DNA of 64,000 bases from NCBI GenBank assembly GCA_947034895.1, contig OX344764.1, forward strand, positions 35,900,935-35,964,934, given 5' to 3'. The first letter of the stretch is position 1; every line of letters starts with the position of its first letter. Below the pieces are notes generated by a model. The model saw only the letters and a list, made by a program, of their open reading frames with translations. It searched no databases and had not been told where the DNA came from. This DNA is from Rhytidiadelphus loreus (taxonomy: Eukaryota > Streptophyta > Bryopsida > Hypnales > Hylocomiaceae). Shown piece by piece: positions 13,501 to 24,460 of this stretch. A program made the position numbers and the translations under genes.

Positions 13501-16100
13501 TGAACTTCTTGTTCTTTTTAAATTCAATATAATTTTGCAAAAGCAATTGTTCTAACACCAATGACCTTTGCACACACGCACACACATATAATACAAGAGT
13601 TGTGTACCTAAGGTTATCTTTTATTCTTTCTAATTTTTTATTCCTAATTTATTTCTTAAGAAGATCACTCTTAAGAGATTTTGTATATCATATGCAATAA
13701 AGTGAGTTTTTAATCCCTTACTAATTTTTTAATAAACTCATTAGGAAAAATTTCAACCCTAAGAGAAGCTACTCAAGCTACTAAGAATTCATTTTGAGCA
13801 CCTCCATGGTGCAATTGAAAAAAAAATGGAAAAATTAGAAAAAAAATTAGAATATTTTTAAAAATATTTATCAATTGTCAATCTCATGTAGTGTTGATAC
13901 AACACTAGTAGTACCATGTTACATTATAAATTTAAAAAAATTAAAAATAATTTTTTATTTTTATTTATTTTTATAGTTGCACCATGGGGGTGCAAAACTT
14001 CCAACCTTTTTTAGAGCTGAAATTTTTCCTAATGATAAATTCAACTTGTAATTTTGAACTTTGATTGATAATAATTTTAGATTTCTATTGTTGAAAGCTT
14101 TCACCTCAAATAATATATAATATGACTATTAGGAAGATTGAAAAATGAAGGGAAATGACTCATATTGACATGCAGTCCAACTCAAATACTTATTGAAAAT
14201 ACATTTTGTTGACCATTGCATCAATATTCAAGAAGTAGAAGATCCAAAGTCTTTATTGCATGTAGTTTGCTAACAATATAAATACATGGAGTGCTTCCCC
14301 TAGGTTTATCTTATTCATTTATTTTTAAACATCTTCTTCTAGAATACAAGTCTTCTTTTGTTTTTTAATTTTATTGTAAAATGATGCATTGTTGGTGGTC
14401 TTTTTGTTTGTTTGTGTATACTATTTTTTTCCTTTAGAGTTCATTTCTATGATTTATTTAAATTCCGATCAATATGCCACCAATACTTCTAGAAATGTGT
14501 GTCATTGTTATTGCACTAGTTTTGAACACTTCATATGATTTACATTTGAAATATTAAAAATTTCAATAAATATATACTAAGGTATTTAGAAAAGACCTAA
14601 TAGTAATTATTAAGTTCCATTTTTTCACTCTGATTTTACTACAAAATGACAACATTACCACTCTGATTTTACTACAAAATGACAACATTACCACTCTAGT
14701 TCTACTAAAAAATGACTTTGTGTGACTACGAAACAACTACTCAAAAGTCTAGTACTCTTCCTATGTCAATCCTTTTCAAATCTTTCAACAAATTTGTCTA
14801 TAACTTTTGATTTAAGGCTCACAATTTGAAACGGATTTTTGGAGGTGAAAGTGACAATGATCTTCTAACCTTCATTGATTCAAAATTCTTTGAAAAAAAT
14901 TCATATACTATGCCTGAATGAGGTTCAAAATATTATTTGTAATGTAATTCCTGTGTTTTACATATTCCACAAGCTTTGTTTTGCCAACTACTATCCTCCT
15001 TCTATAAAATGCTTACCATTTCTTCTATTCATACTCACACATTAAGTTGCTTTGGAATGATGCATGACATATGATGTATAGTATACTCTATATGATAAAT
15101 TGTGTATGGTGTATGATGAATTGTATATGGTGTATTGTATGTGGAATATTGTATGTGGTATATTGTACAATACAAAATGATTGTGTATGGTGTATCGTTG
15201 TAAAATTTTGAATGTATTCATATATGACTATTGAGTGACTACTTCCCATATAATCACTTCACAATGACTTCCATATGACTTTGACGTGAATGTCCACATT
15301 AGCAACACTCAAACTACATTACAATTGCAAAATGACTAAATAATGACTTCACAATGACTTCACAGTGACTCTGATGTCAACAATGTATAGATTATTCATA
15401 ATACCAAAATGACTACATAATGACTTCGTAGTGACTTCCACGTAACTCTGACGTGGATGTCCATGTCAGCAATACTTGAATTTACCAATGACTCCATGGT
15501 GACTGAAATGTGACTTTGAAATTGCTGACGTCATGCTGCGGCTCCAAAATTTTGCACTAGAATGGGCAATTGCCCACAATTTCTCCCCCCATTGCCCGAA
15601 AATCCCCTTTGACACTGTAGACCCTGACAACCGTTTTTCATCCAAGTACTGTGAGAGATGGTGATAATACAATGAATCATAGCCAAGTCACTACCTTGTC
15701 CACAATGACTTGGAGCCCGGCAGTCATTTCCTAGTCATTTCTGTCCTAAATGACTCCACAGCAGTCATTTCCTCCAGTCATTCAGGACACTGTTTTTTTG
15801 TAGTGATGGTCACATTTTATTGTTCCCATCGGTGAGGCACAATTGCTAGTCACCGTGGGTTTGAAGTTTAGGAGCTAATCTTTCAGACGGCCAACTCGTG
15901 ATTTGGCCGTCCCGTTTTACCCATCCGATGACTTGTTTCTTATTACATACCTTTACCTTTATTCCTATAGAGCCACCACAGAATAGGCCAACAGAAGATT
16001 AAGTGAAGATTCGAGTTTTCGACGTTCATTAATTTTCACTCAACAATTAACAACCAGACACTCCATGTGTTCTCTAAGCGTATTCCTCTCTACTCGACAA
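10566..16100. mobile_element. 5.5-kb insertion in the pogo-like gene (class uncertain), hosting a CACTA element
   Basis: The transposase codons GGISPNRR end at 10565 and resume with HFLILDGHNS at 16101. CGT is present on both sides (10563-10565, 16101-16103), and short inverted termini TTGTC/GACAA are visible. The outer parts are 10566-12340 and 15806-16100. Neither gives a recognisable protein, though 11300-11600 contains a promoter-like tract (GCGTATAAAGAGAGAG). A minus-strand ORF at 10791-11045 (84 codons) is the only tidy reading frame and I do not recognise it. It could be a decayed LTR retrotransposon or another DNA element; I could not pair any LTRs. Confidence 0.6.
12341..15805. mobile_element. 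Non-autonomous CACTA element (3.5 kb)
   Basis: The right end reads TTTTTTTGTAGTG and the left end CATTACAAAAATCC, a one-base variant of CACTACAAAAA. A 3-bp duplication ATG flanks both ends (12338-12340, 15806-15808). Dense subterminal arrays of ATGACT/AGTCAT motifs occupy about 12355-13040 and 14640-15800. I see no transposase ORF, and the middle is AT-rich. It lies within the 10566-16100 insertion, so it is younger than that one. Confidence 0.85.
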
Positions 16101-16807
16101 CGTCACTTTCTTATTTTGGACGGCCATAACAGCTATGTGACATTAGAAGTAGTGGGCATTGCAAAAGCAGCAGGTGTGGATATGATTACTCTCCCTACAC
16201 ATATGTCTTATGCACTTCAACCATTAGACATTGCCGTTTTCAAGCCTTTCAAGCAATACTTCAGGACATACCGTGACTATTAGAGATTTGGAGCAACAAA
16301 AATATTAGACAATCACCATCAAAGGATACACTAGCTCATTGGGTTTCTTTGGCGTTGAGGAAGGCCTTGTCCAGAAATAACATTTGCATCGATTTTTGGG
16401 TCACAGGAATTTGGCATTTAAACCAAGAGATTATCAAAGCACATTGCATACCACATGATGTGTACCATTGAGATGGTGAAGATGAGGCATCACTGTTGTT
16501 TTCACAAGTGCAGGTAACCAATCTATGCATTGAGGCTACAGGTACAAAAATGCAAATGGAAGAAGATAGTCATGAAGTATTACCTTCATCTAAGCAGATC
16601 GTTGCTGACCTAGTAGAGGAACAAGATCCGGAGGTTCAACACTTCTTTGTTCCCGTTGACTTTGTTGATCAAAATCAGTCATCAGAACTGGTTGTTGTTG
16701 AGTTGGGACTTGACGATAAAAATTCCTTGACGCACTTCTTTACTCTGCCAACAATCACACCACAAATTAGAAATCAGCACAGGGAACTTGCATTGGATTT
16801 TTCAAAC

Positions 16808-17760
16808 CTATTGTACTTCCTCTTCCCATTGTACTTCTTCCTCCATGGGAGCTACATCAAGGTGGTATTGAGCAACGTGCTCACAAAAAGTCAAGAAAGC
16901 ATCTCTATTTCTTCCATTCACAAACTTTCTCCTCCACATAAACTCACCCATGTAGGTTTCTAGGAGGTGTTTGGGTGTGCTAGTTGTCAAGGATTTCTTA
17001 ACATGCATCCAAGTTCCTTCTATAGAATTTGTATGAGCTCCACTCCTAGGATCTTTGAAAAAATGGGAGTGATTCACTGTGAGATGCTCATAGCCTAGTT
17101 GATTCAACCAAGTGTCATGTGCCCTCCAACAATCACTTATGATTGTTGTGCCTCTCTCAATATGCTCCCATAGTAGGTTTGTGAGGGTTTCCTTGGTTCT
17201 ATCAAGAACTATAACCAAGAACATGGATGCTACATTCCCTCCCTCAACCCCTCCAAACACCCATTGGCCATCTCTTCTTGCTCCTCTATTGTACTTCCTC
17301 TTCCCAAACCTGCTCTCATCAATCTCTACTATCTTACCTCCTCCACCTATCTTTCTCACTTTTTGTTATTGTTAAACTTTGTTGCAAATATCCCTGCAGA
17401 AATTGTACCAATCCACCACGGTATTCTTGTTTGTACAAGAATCCAATGATGTAGATGCTTGAGAGAAGCCCCTACTCCAACTATACATGATAGCGAGCAT
17501 TTTTTGGAAAGAGAGGTGAGAAGAAGAGAAAAAAGGTGTCTTTTCTTAGAGAAAGAGTACTAGCTACATCCCTTGTTTGTGCATCTCCACCTATATCCAT
17601 CACCGGCTTTCTTGCCTCCAATTTTTCTCTCTTCATCCTCCTCTTACATCTCTCACAATTTTTCTCAACAGGAATAAGGCCTCTTTCTTCTAGAAATTGT
17701 AAGGTGCTCTTTGGAGTGGCAATAATCCCTGAAAAAACAGCCCATGTGAGCTTCACTTGA
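16808..17760 (-). pseudogene. Merlin-like (ISXO2-like, IS1016-related) transposase pseudogene
   Basis: Reading on the minus strand, the N-terminal part (about 17760-17530) gives FLEERGLIPVEKNCERCKRRM, a degraded zinc-binding region, then LSLRKDTFF. After a stop and frame change comes NKNTVVDWYNFCRDIC (around 17400). An open 183-codon stretch follows at 17359-16808 with the DDE core: IVEIDESRFGKRKYNRG (first Asp), TTIISDCWRAH (second Asp) and TNSIEGTWMHVKKSL (Glu), then the typical EFMWRRKF. This order is diagnostic for ISXO2-like/Merlin transposases. The catalytic core is intact, but the N-terminal half is broken and has lost part of its cysteine pattern. It abuts the truncated C-terminus of the pogo-like gene at about 16803, so it probably inserted there. 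I could not define terminal repeats. Confidence 0.85.
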
Positions 17761-18880
17761 ACCTCCATTGAACCTATAGCTTGCAACAGAAGAGAGTTGG
17801 AGCAAAAGAGAGCTACAGTAGAAAGTTGGCTCCATTTTGTAAGCCAGCTTGGAAAAAATTTCAATGCCAAGAAATTTTTTCAAGTTTGCCTCGGTGTCCG
17901 AAAAACATTGCGGCAGACTTGCTGGGAATGCCGGGTGAACCCAGACATCTCAGGTCTAGAAACCAGAGGACCCCATACTAGGATCGTGCCAAATGTTTGT
18001 GCATTAAGTCTCCATGATGTGCAATTAGGCATTCTAACCATTCCAATAACACATTGCAAAGTTGCAAGTATACATATAATCTTTTTGTACATTTTTGTTA
18101 AAAAACAGACTTGGAGAAAGTAATTTATTTATGTATGGCACATACAATTATCCACAAAATTGCAGCTTCTCAGTTTACAACTTCTCTGATTCTTAGATTT
18201 CTGCTCCAATTCAAATCACTACATTTTTGAATAAATTTGGGAAGGCCATACAACGTCAAATTCGTGAAACTGCCAGAAATTCCCGAACTTGAAACGTCTT
18301 CAAACGCCCGTCCGGACAGTAAGATCTTCAAACGCCCGTCCAAAACTTCCCGCAATTGAACGTCGCAATTTGAACGCCCTGAAATTTTGCGTCAACTGAA
18401 TGAGTTCGACTGCGGTGACCTCAGCCACTCTAAGAGGGAAATAACGGTGAGAATCTGGGCAGGCTTGGATTGAGCAAATCACCCAAGCTTCAGTTGGAAT
18501 CCGCTAAAATGTACTCCGTACTTCTCATTCACGTCGGAGAGAGGCGGGGTATCCCCGACATGGGGGTGAATTAAGTATGTGCTCATGTCCTTGCCCAGCA
18601 ATACAATCCGGGATAGCCGCCTTAATTCTTCAATGATTGAGTGATCGAGTAAATTTATAATCGGACGAACGCCATGAGCAGATGATAAACGCAATTGCGA
18701 ATTGAAGTGAACCCCACTTCAGGATCCACGAAATTATTAATCAATTTCCATTCTGACGAATTTCATCAAGAACAGACAAGAATGCTGCGTTGAGATCATT
18801 CTCAACAAGAATGTTGAATCACTAACTTACGACTAAAGCATGATTATTCTACAAGTGAAGTTGCTCGATCATTCTAAGAA
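17761..18880. other. Gene-free stretch; right part is diverged 3' flank of the GDSL gene
   Basis: The region 17761-18120 has no recognisable feature. From about 18540 to 18900 the sequence aligns, with substitutions and gaps, to the reverse complement of about 30520-30780 beyond the other GDSL copy. Shared blocks include AGCCGCC, TGAGTGATCGA and CTCAACAAGAATGTTG. This shows that the inverted duplication originally extended beyond the identical core. Confidence 0.6.
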
Positions 18881-18900
18881 ATGGGATCGGAGCGACCATA

Positions 18901-20748
18901 CTGGAAATGGCCACAGGTGCCCCCTCTCGACGGAACTGATTACTGCGGGTCATCAAAGTGCGAGAAGTCGGGGGAGCAGTTGAGCCCGCCCTTGGGAGTG
19001 ATGTGCTCGCCCTGCAAGAAAGCCGTCACGGCGGCCTTGTTGAACGTGTTGGACGTGTGGATGCCGTCCCAGCTCAGATGCGCCGCGGGATCCGTGCAGT
19101 GCGACAGAGTCAAATTCACGAACTGGTTGTCCACCAGACCCGCGTGCCCGCAAGTCACCTCCTTGTTGAAGTTGTACGCACCCCCCGCGCCGCAGCAAGC
19201 CTTCAGCGGCGCCGTCACGTTGTACTTCTTCGGCTGCTTCAGGATGTCCGTGAACACGCCGTGAGCGTCGCCGTACAGCAGCTGCGCCTGCGGGTACTTC
19301 ACCCGCAGCTCCTCCATCTTCTCGCCCAACAGCTGGTTGTGGCGGTGCGTGATTTGGTTGAGGTCGCTCAGGCAACCATGGCGGTCGTACTTGGCGTGCG
19401 GGCCGCCGTACATGGACAGCATGGCGGGGATGCAGCCCAACGGAGGCAGGTTCACCACCAGAAGGGTCCGGGCCGTGGGCAGCTGCAGCGTGGCCGTCTT
19501 CGGGGGAGTGTACAGCACCGGCGTCAGCATCGCCTTGATGTGCGTTTCGATGGCTTCCACCACCTGGGGCACAATGTAGCGCGTCTGGCGCGGCGTGAGC
19601 GTCTTGTCGTACAGGCTGGAGAAGTAGTCTTGGTAGCCGGACCACACCAGGAACAGCGACTCGCTGACGGTGGCCAGCTTGGGCAGGCTCTGGTTGAGTC
19701 CGGGCGAGTGGAAGATGGGGCTCTCGTAGAACCACACGCGCGTTTTGTAGCGCTCGTACCACTGATGCTGCACGTCCAGCGAGAACGGGCTGTTGAATCC
19801 CGAGTCCCTGCGCCACACCTTCACGCTCCGCGCCGGCGCGCCATAGGCCGCGAAGTTGGTGCCGTACGTGAAGTCGGCGCCGGTGCCTCGCAGCACTGGG
19901 TAGATGGGCCGCAGGTGCACTCCGAAAGCTGCCATTACAACAGAGCCAACAGAAAATCCAATCAGTACACTGTCTGCGTACAACAAACCATGAAGTCATC
20001 CCGGGGTCTCTTTGCCATCCCGTACTGACGACGCAGACTGTAAATCATTCCCTAGATGCATGGTAGTGACTGTGAACCTGCAAATGAAGTTCTTCAGTGA
20101 CTGGTGTTGCTAGCTTCCATGCATATATGCCAGTGTGTATTATTGATGAATTAGTTTGCATTGAATTGAGGGTTTCAGGATTGAATTGGAATGGGCCGCG
20201 TTCGTACCAAGGAAGTCGAGCAACAATTTGCCGTCGGTGAATCGATCCGCGGCATGGCCCGGAAACAGAATGCCATGTGGGTCGAGCTCGGCGTTGGCGA
20301 ACTGGTCGGGAAAGGCCGCGATGGAGTTTCCGGTGTCGGTCAGCGAGTCTCCGAACGCATACACCGCCGGGAACTGGCACTGGGGCAAGGTGTTGTCGGC
20401 CGAAGCCACGTGCATCGATTGCAGCAAGCAAGCAGCAACGAGGACCCCCCAGCAGAGCATCCCCAGTCTGGACGTGGACGCCATTTTTGACGTCGTGGCC
20501 AGCCCCGAAGGCAAGTTAGTAATCCACCAGCTTTCAAAGTAAGTTCTCGATTCGATTCCAATAGCTTTCAAGTGTTGTTCAGTTCCCGCGCTGAGAAGTC
20601 TAGTCGTCCAGATATGCAAGTAGAATGATCCCGTAGGTGCCAGTCGATCTGGTTGAGCCGGAGTTGGTCCGTCCGCAGTGATAGAGCTCGATCGAGTGTT
20701 GGAGGAGTGAGTTGCGAAGCTGTTTGAGATTGAAGTGCGAGTGCTGAG
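18901..20748. repeat. Left arm of an apparently identical 1.85-kb inverted repeat (GDSL gene)
   Basis: Positions p in this arm and 49420-p in the right arm correspond without any length change. The translated frames on both strands are identical between arms, and I found no mismatch inside the block. The first differences are at 18900 (A here, C on the opposite arm's plus strand) and at 20749, just downstream of the TATA-like box. Spacer between arms: 20749-28671. Confidence 0.88.
18940..20484 (-). CDS. Secreted GDSL esterase/lipase (SGNH hydrolase), left copy
   Basis: Two exons on the minus strand: 20484-20208 and 19928-18940. The intron has GT donor and AG acceptor, and the splice joins D-F-L to A-F-G in frame. 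The product is about 421 residues. Residues 1-29 look like a signal peptide ending VASA. Block I is FGDSLTDTGN with Ser47 as predicted nucleophile, block II is GTNFAAYGA, and the C-terminal block V WDGIH supplies the predicted Asp380-His383 pair. Block III, normally GxND, reads GYQD, so the oxyanion Asn appears replaced by Gln. I chose the ATG at 20484 because it begins the signal peptide; the frame stays open upstream, probably as 5' UTR. A TATA-like TATAAA lies at 20758-20753. Family members hydrolyse ester or lipid substrates in the wall or apoplast; the substrate here is unknown. Confidence 0.9.
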
Positions 20749-20752
20749 CACG

Positions 20753-20758
20753 TTTATA
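20753..20758 (-). promoter_or_regulatory. TATA box of the left GDSL gene
   Basis: On the minus strand the sequence reads TATAAAC, 4 bp upstream of the identical block and about 270 bp upstream of the start codon. The equivalent position in the right copy reads TATAAG. A transcription start would fall about 30 bp downstream, inside the shared block. Confidence 0.5.
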
Positions 20759-20789
20759 CCCATCGAAGGATGCAAGAGGTTTGGGACCG

Positions 20790-21396
20790 GGTGGCAACGC
20801 GGTTGTCCTTCTCTCGGAGTTGAAAATTGATTTTGTAAACTATATTATAATATTGAAATAAAGTAGAAAGGAGTCCGTCGGGCAGGAAGCGGAGTTGTGT
20901 CTGCTTCCCGTTGAGTGCTACGATGCAGTTGCCTCAAGAGGCTCTTCCACTTGCAAAGCGCAAGGGGCGAAAGTCCAACAGTGACGGGTTTGGGACGTCG
21001 CCAGCGCCGTGTGTCCAGCAGAGCATGGGGAGACTAACTTTGAGATTCTATCCGTTTTCTCTTCACGGAAAGATTCGTCTCCTCGTGTACCTTCGTCGAG
21101 TGCTTTTCACAATGGAGCGGCCAGTTTGCTCATGTGCGTTGACGCCGCTTTTTGGTATTTTATTAGTTTTGGATTGAAGAGGAGGAAGCTTTGCATTGAC
21201 AAAATCAATAGGGGGACATTTGAGGAGGGCCTTAAGAACTGAAAAAGCAAGTCACTCAATACCATAGGAACAAAATTTTTTTAAGGGAGTAGTTGCTTTT
21301 TTTTTCTCCTAGTGAGTGAAGTCTCAAATTACCATTGCTGAAATCAATGACTTTATCATGCAAAGAAATCTATTGAAATACACAAAAGGGGTTTGT
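20790..21396. other. Upstream flank of the left GDSL gene; no supported gene
   Basis: The first part aligns patchily with the upstream flank of the right copy near 28575-28660. An ORF at 20911-21177 (88 codons) has moderately balanced composition but no recognisable domain and no counterpart in the other arm, so I do not call it a gene. Confidence 0.4.
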
Positions 21397-21400
21397 ATGT

Positions 21401-22146
21401 GGATCATTGCAAGAAATACCGGTATTGAATTTATGTGACACTAAGAGCAATGGAGCTTTCCTTCACAATAACTCTTGAAGGATGACTTGCATGAACTACA
21501 AATTTTTATTGGAGATGGTTGTCTTGACTCTTGACTGTAGTCATATTCCATATTTATAAATTAATTAATTGAAAATCACTTCTTATTCAGAAGTGAAACT
21601 TTCTAAATTATCATGTTTTGAGTTTTAGGGTTTTGAGTCTAATGGAATACCCAAAATTATTGACCTAGAGATGAAATTTTATTCGTCTATTCCTACATTA
21701 GGAGGATATGTTCCTACAAAGAGACATTTAAAATATGTTATATTGTGTCATCTGCATTTGTACAAATAGGGCTCACTTGCATTTGCACTCCTAAGCATTG
21801 ATGATGGTTTCAAGCTCATTCTTTTGGTTGAAATCTCTTCACTTTTGAAGTCTTTCCAAATGGACAATTTTTAGTTTCCTTGTAAGTTGTTTTACTATTT
21901 TTCTACCTATAAAAATGATGAAGTATCTATTTTTTTGTGATTATGCATTTTTCTAATTCTCCTACCTAGAAAAAATCTCTATATTTTTCCTTCTTAGGGT
22001 ACCTTCTTCTAACAAGTGTATACATTGGTCATATTTAAAATATTTAAAATCATTATTTTTTTTTTATAGTATTTCTCCCCTCCCCCCCCAAAAGGCAAAA
22101 ATTTCTATAATGGAACAAATTTGACAAGCCATTTTTGCAATCACCC
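21401..22146. mobile_element. MITE with a 4-bp target-site duplication (TGCAAGAAA-ended family)
   Basis: The left end GGATCATTGCAAGAAA mirrors the right end TTTTTGCAATCACCC. ATGT flanks both ends (21397-21400 and 22147-22150). It belongs with the 36181-36909 element, which has the same termini and also a 4-bp duplication. It is non-coding. Confidence 0.65.
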
Positions 22147-23089
22147 ATGTACATCCAATTGAGACACTTTTTGTTTTTCAACACCTAAAAAATGTTTATG
22201 AATGAATATCCCGTGACTTCAAATTGCTACAATTTTTCTTCACAACCAATGATTGGCATTAAAGATTTTTTAGAAACTTATCAATGATTGAGACTAAAAA
22301 ATTTTGTGTTCCAAGATGCTTCAAATATAATTCATCTATAGGAAATTTTAAGTTTTTTTAAGACTTGACTTTGAAAATTCACAAAAATAAAAATAAATCC
22401 TCCAAAAAATGTAATGCTTTTAGAAAGTTTATGATTTGCAAAATAAAACTTGTAGTTTAATTTGATGCAAGATTTGATGCTATCTACGTACATCTACTTA
22501 AACAATGAATGGTTTAGGTCTTTCTACCTTATGTTTTATGCAAACAACATGGTTTCATCCCTATAATTACAATATCTTTACACTATATTTGGTCTCATTT
22601 ATAAATTTAATGGAAGATGTGTACTGCCCAACAACTAATGATACATAACATTATATTTTAAGCCAAGTCAAGAATTCCATATTGAACTTTAACCAAGGGG
22701 TAGTCTATATTTTCAAAATTGTAACAACTTCTTTTTAAATGCAACTTAGAATAATAAATTAATGATGATTTTAAACAAAAGTTAACTACAAGAAAGTGGC
22801 CACAGATATGACTTCAATATATGACTGCCCCGCAATCATTTCGGACACATGTGACTACAGAATGACTTGGGGGCCTTGGAGTCATAGTGGACAAGTCATT
22901 TATATATGACTTCTACTTTTATTATCACCAATGAACGAAAAAGTGAATGTAGAAATGGATGAAGGCTTTAGGGACTTCCAAAGTGGTAAAGAAAAAAGAA
23001 GTTTAAGAAAATGACTCCTATGTTGCCACGTGGCCAGTCATTCTGAAGTCACCCCGTAGTCACAAATGATCCCTTTTTTTAATCCTTTT

Positions 23090-23440
23090 TTGAAATCAAG
23101 GATTATATTTTGAAATCTAGGAAATTTGAATATTTTTTTTTGAAATCTAGGATTATATTTTGAAATCTAGAAAATGTGAATATTTTTCTTCTGAAATCTA
23201 GGATTGTATTCTAAAATCTAGGAAATGTGAATATTATTTTTTGAAATCTAGGATTATATTCTAAAATCTAAGAAATGTGAATATTTTTCTTCTAAAATCT
23301 AGGATTGTATTCTAAAACCTAAGAATTGTGAATATTAATTTCTGAAATCTAGAAAATGTATATCATTTTTTGAAATCTAGGATTGTACTCTAAAATCTAG
23401 GGAATGTGAATATTATTTTCTAATATCTAAAAGATTTGAA
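23090..23440. repeat. Degenerate minisatellite (TGAAATCTAGGATT units)
   Basis: Repeated units of roughly 60 bp contain TGAAATCTAGGATTATATT followed by AATCTAGGAAATGTGAATATT. At least five diverged copies occur in tandem inside the CACTA element. Confidence 0.8.
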
Positions 23441-23520
23441 GATTATTTTCAAGTTGTGGTGAAATGTGCAAAATGAGTATACCATATACCGATTACCGAA
23501 CACCATACACCATATACAAA

Positions 23521-23620
23521 TACATGATTCATACATCATATACATGATTCATACATCATATACATGATTCATACATCATATACATGATTCATACATCATA
23601 TACATGATTCATACATCATA
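23521..23620. repeat. Five perfect 20-bp tandem units
   Basis: The unit TACATGATTCATACATCATA is repeated five times without a mismatch, flanked by degenerate CATATAC-rich sequence. The perfection suggests recent slippage or unequal exchange. Confidence 0.95.
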
Positions 23621-24205
23621 TACCATATACAAATACATGATACACAATACACTATATTTTGCATATGTGTCAAATGGATTTTCAAGCCATTTAATGTGTG
23701 AATGCAAAGAGTTCAAATAACAAGCCTTTTATACAAGTGGGGTGGTAGGAGGCAAGGCAAACCATGTGGGATTTGTAAAATGTTGATGCAATAGTAGAGT
23801 AGTGACGTGGAAGTCATTATATAGTCGTGTTAGAGTAAATGGCAATCAAAATAGTAGAGTAGTGACACGGAAGTCATTATGTAGTCACCTTAGAGTAAAT
23901 CGTAGTCAAAATACAGTTACACAGTTTATTCACTTTTGACTATGGCCTTCACAATAATTGATTAAGTCCAAATTGGAAGTTTAACAATGTTGTGAACAAA
24001 AACCAATGGATGAAACATAGACATTGTAAAAGTTATTAACCTAGTTCTATAAAAATTAGAACCAAAAATTGTTTTTCTATCTCTTAGAGGTGCTAAATGT
24101 CATCTAAATTTTAGTTTTTGGCCTTTGCATTGTCAATCTAACTTTATTTTTTTAGTTTGTTTGGAAAAAATCAAAAGAAAGATAAGTCTCCAAGAGTGCA
24201 TCATT

Positions 24206-24460
24206 TTAACCCCTACAGGAGCAAGGATTTTTTTCTACCAAAGAAACACTGAAAACTGCCATTTCTGTAGCAAAGAGTAAAAAAAAATTTTAAATGTTTT
24301 TCTTTGACATCTAACCATAGGATCTTACACCCAAGTGGTATTAAAAAATGTGGCAAAAAATTCAGAATTTTTAACCACATAAATTGCAAGATATTTGCAT
24401 TTAAAGTGGAAAAAACAAGTTTTCCAGCACATTGTGGGACTAGATAAAGACAAGAGTTAA
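24206..24460 (+). mobile_element. Left end fragment of a TTAA-type element
   Basis: After TTAA (24206-24209) the sequence CCCCTACAGGAGCAAGG begins, and the next 240 bp align with the left part of the 35075-36005 element (shared GGATCTTACACC, TTGCAAGATAT, GTGGAAAAAA). No matching right end was found, so it is truncated. Confidence 0.6.

Larger units (their letters stand above)
8340..16803 (+). pseudogene. Pogo/CENP-B-like transposase pseudogene, split by three nested insertions
   Basis: Four separated segments together encode a Tc1/mariner-superfamily pogo-like transposase. Segment 8340-8574 encodes a psq-type helix-turn-helix (ATG at 8340, WTDEQLQGALEEV, then ETSQKYSIPYSML followed by stops). 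Segment 9840-10221 holds the rest of the CENP-B HTH (ELGYGLIPIALKLK when joined across the insertion) and the first catalytic Asp in WNCDETGIQ. Segment 10354-10565 encodes CMNVAGVAIPFFYIFRGKR. Segment 16101-16803 encodes FLILDGHNSYVTLEV (second Asp), ALQPLDIAVFKPFK (third Asp) and an acidic C-terminus. Reading across the insertions keeps the frame, but each segment also has stops, and there is at least one frameshift near 10160, so the gene is dead. It ends abruptly at about 16803, where Merlin-derived sequence begins. Confidence 0.88.

Noticed and set aside
16496..16963. 155-codon ORF as an independent gene
   Set aside because: It joins the acidic C-terminus of the pogo-like transposase to antisense Merlin sequence.
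18958..20028. 356-codon plus-strand ORF and a 348-codon alternative-frame minus ORF over the GDSL exon (mirrored at 29392-30467)
   Set aside because: Shadow frames in GC-rich coding sequence. They run across the intron boundary, have no domain, are rich in Arg/Ala as expected for off-frame reads, and the GDSL frame carries all motifs.
23521..23620. CRISPR-like array
   Set aside because: Units are directly contiguous with no spacers, and the context is a plant CACTA element.
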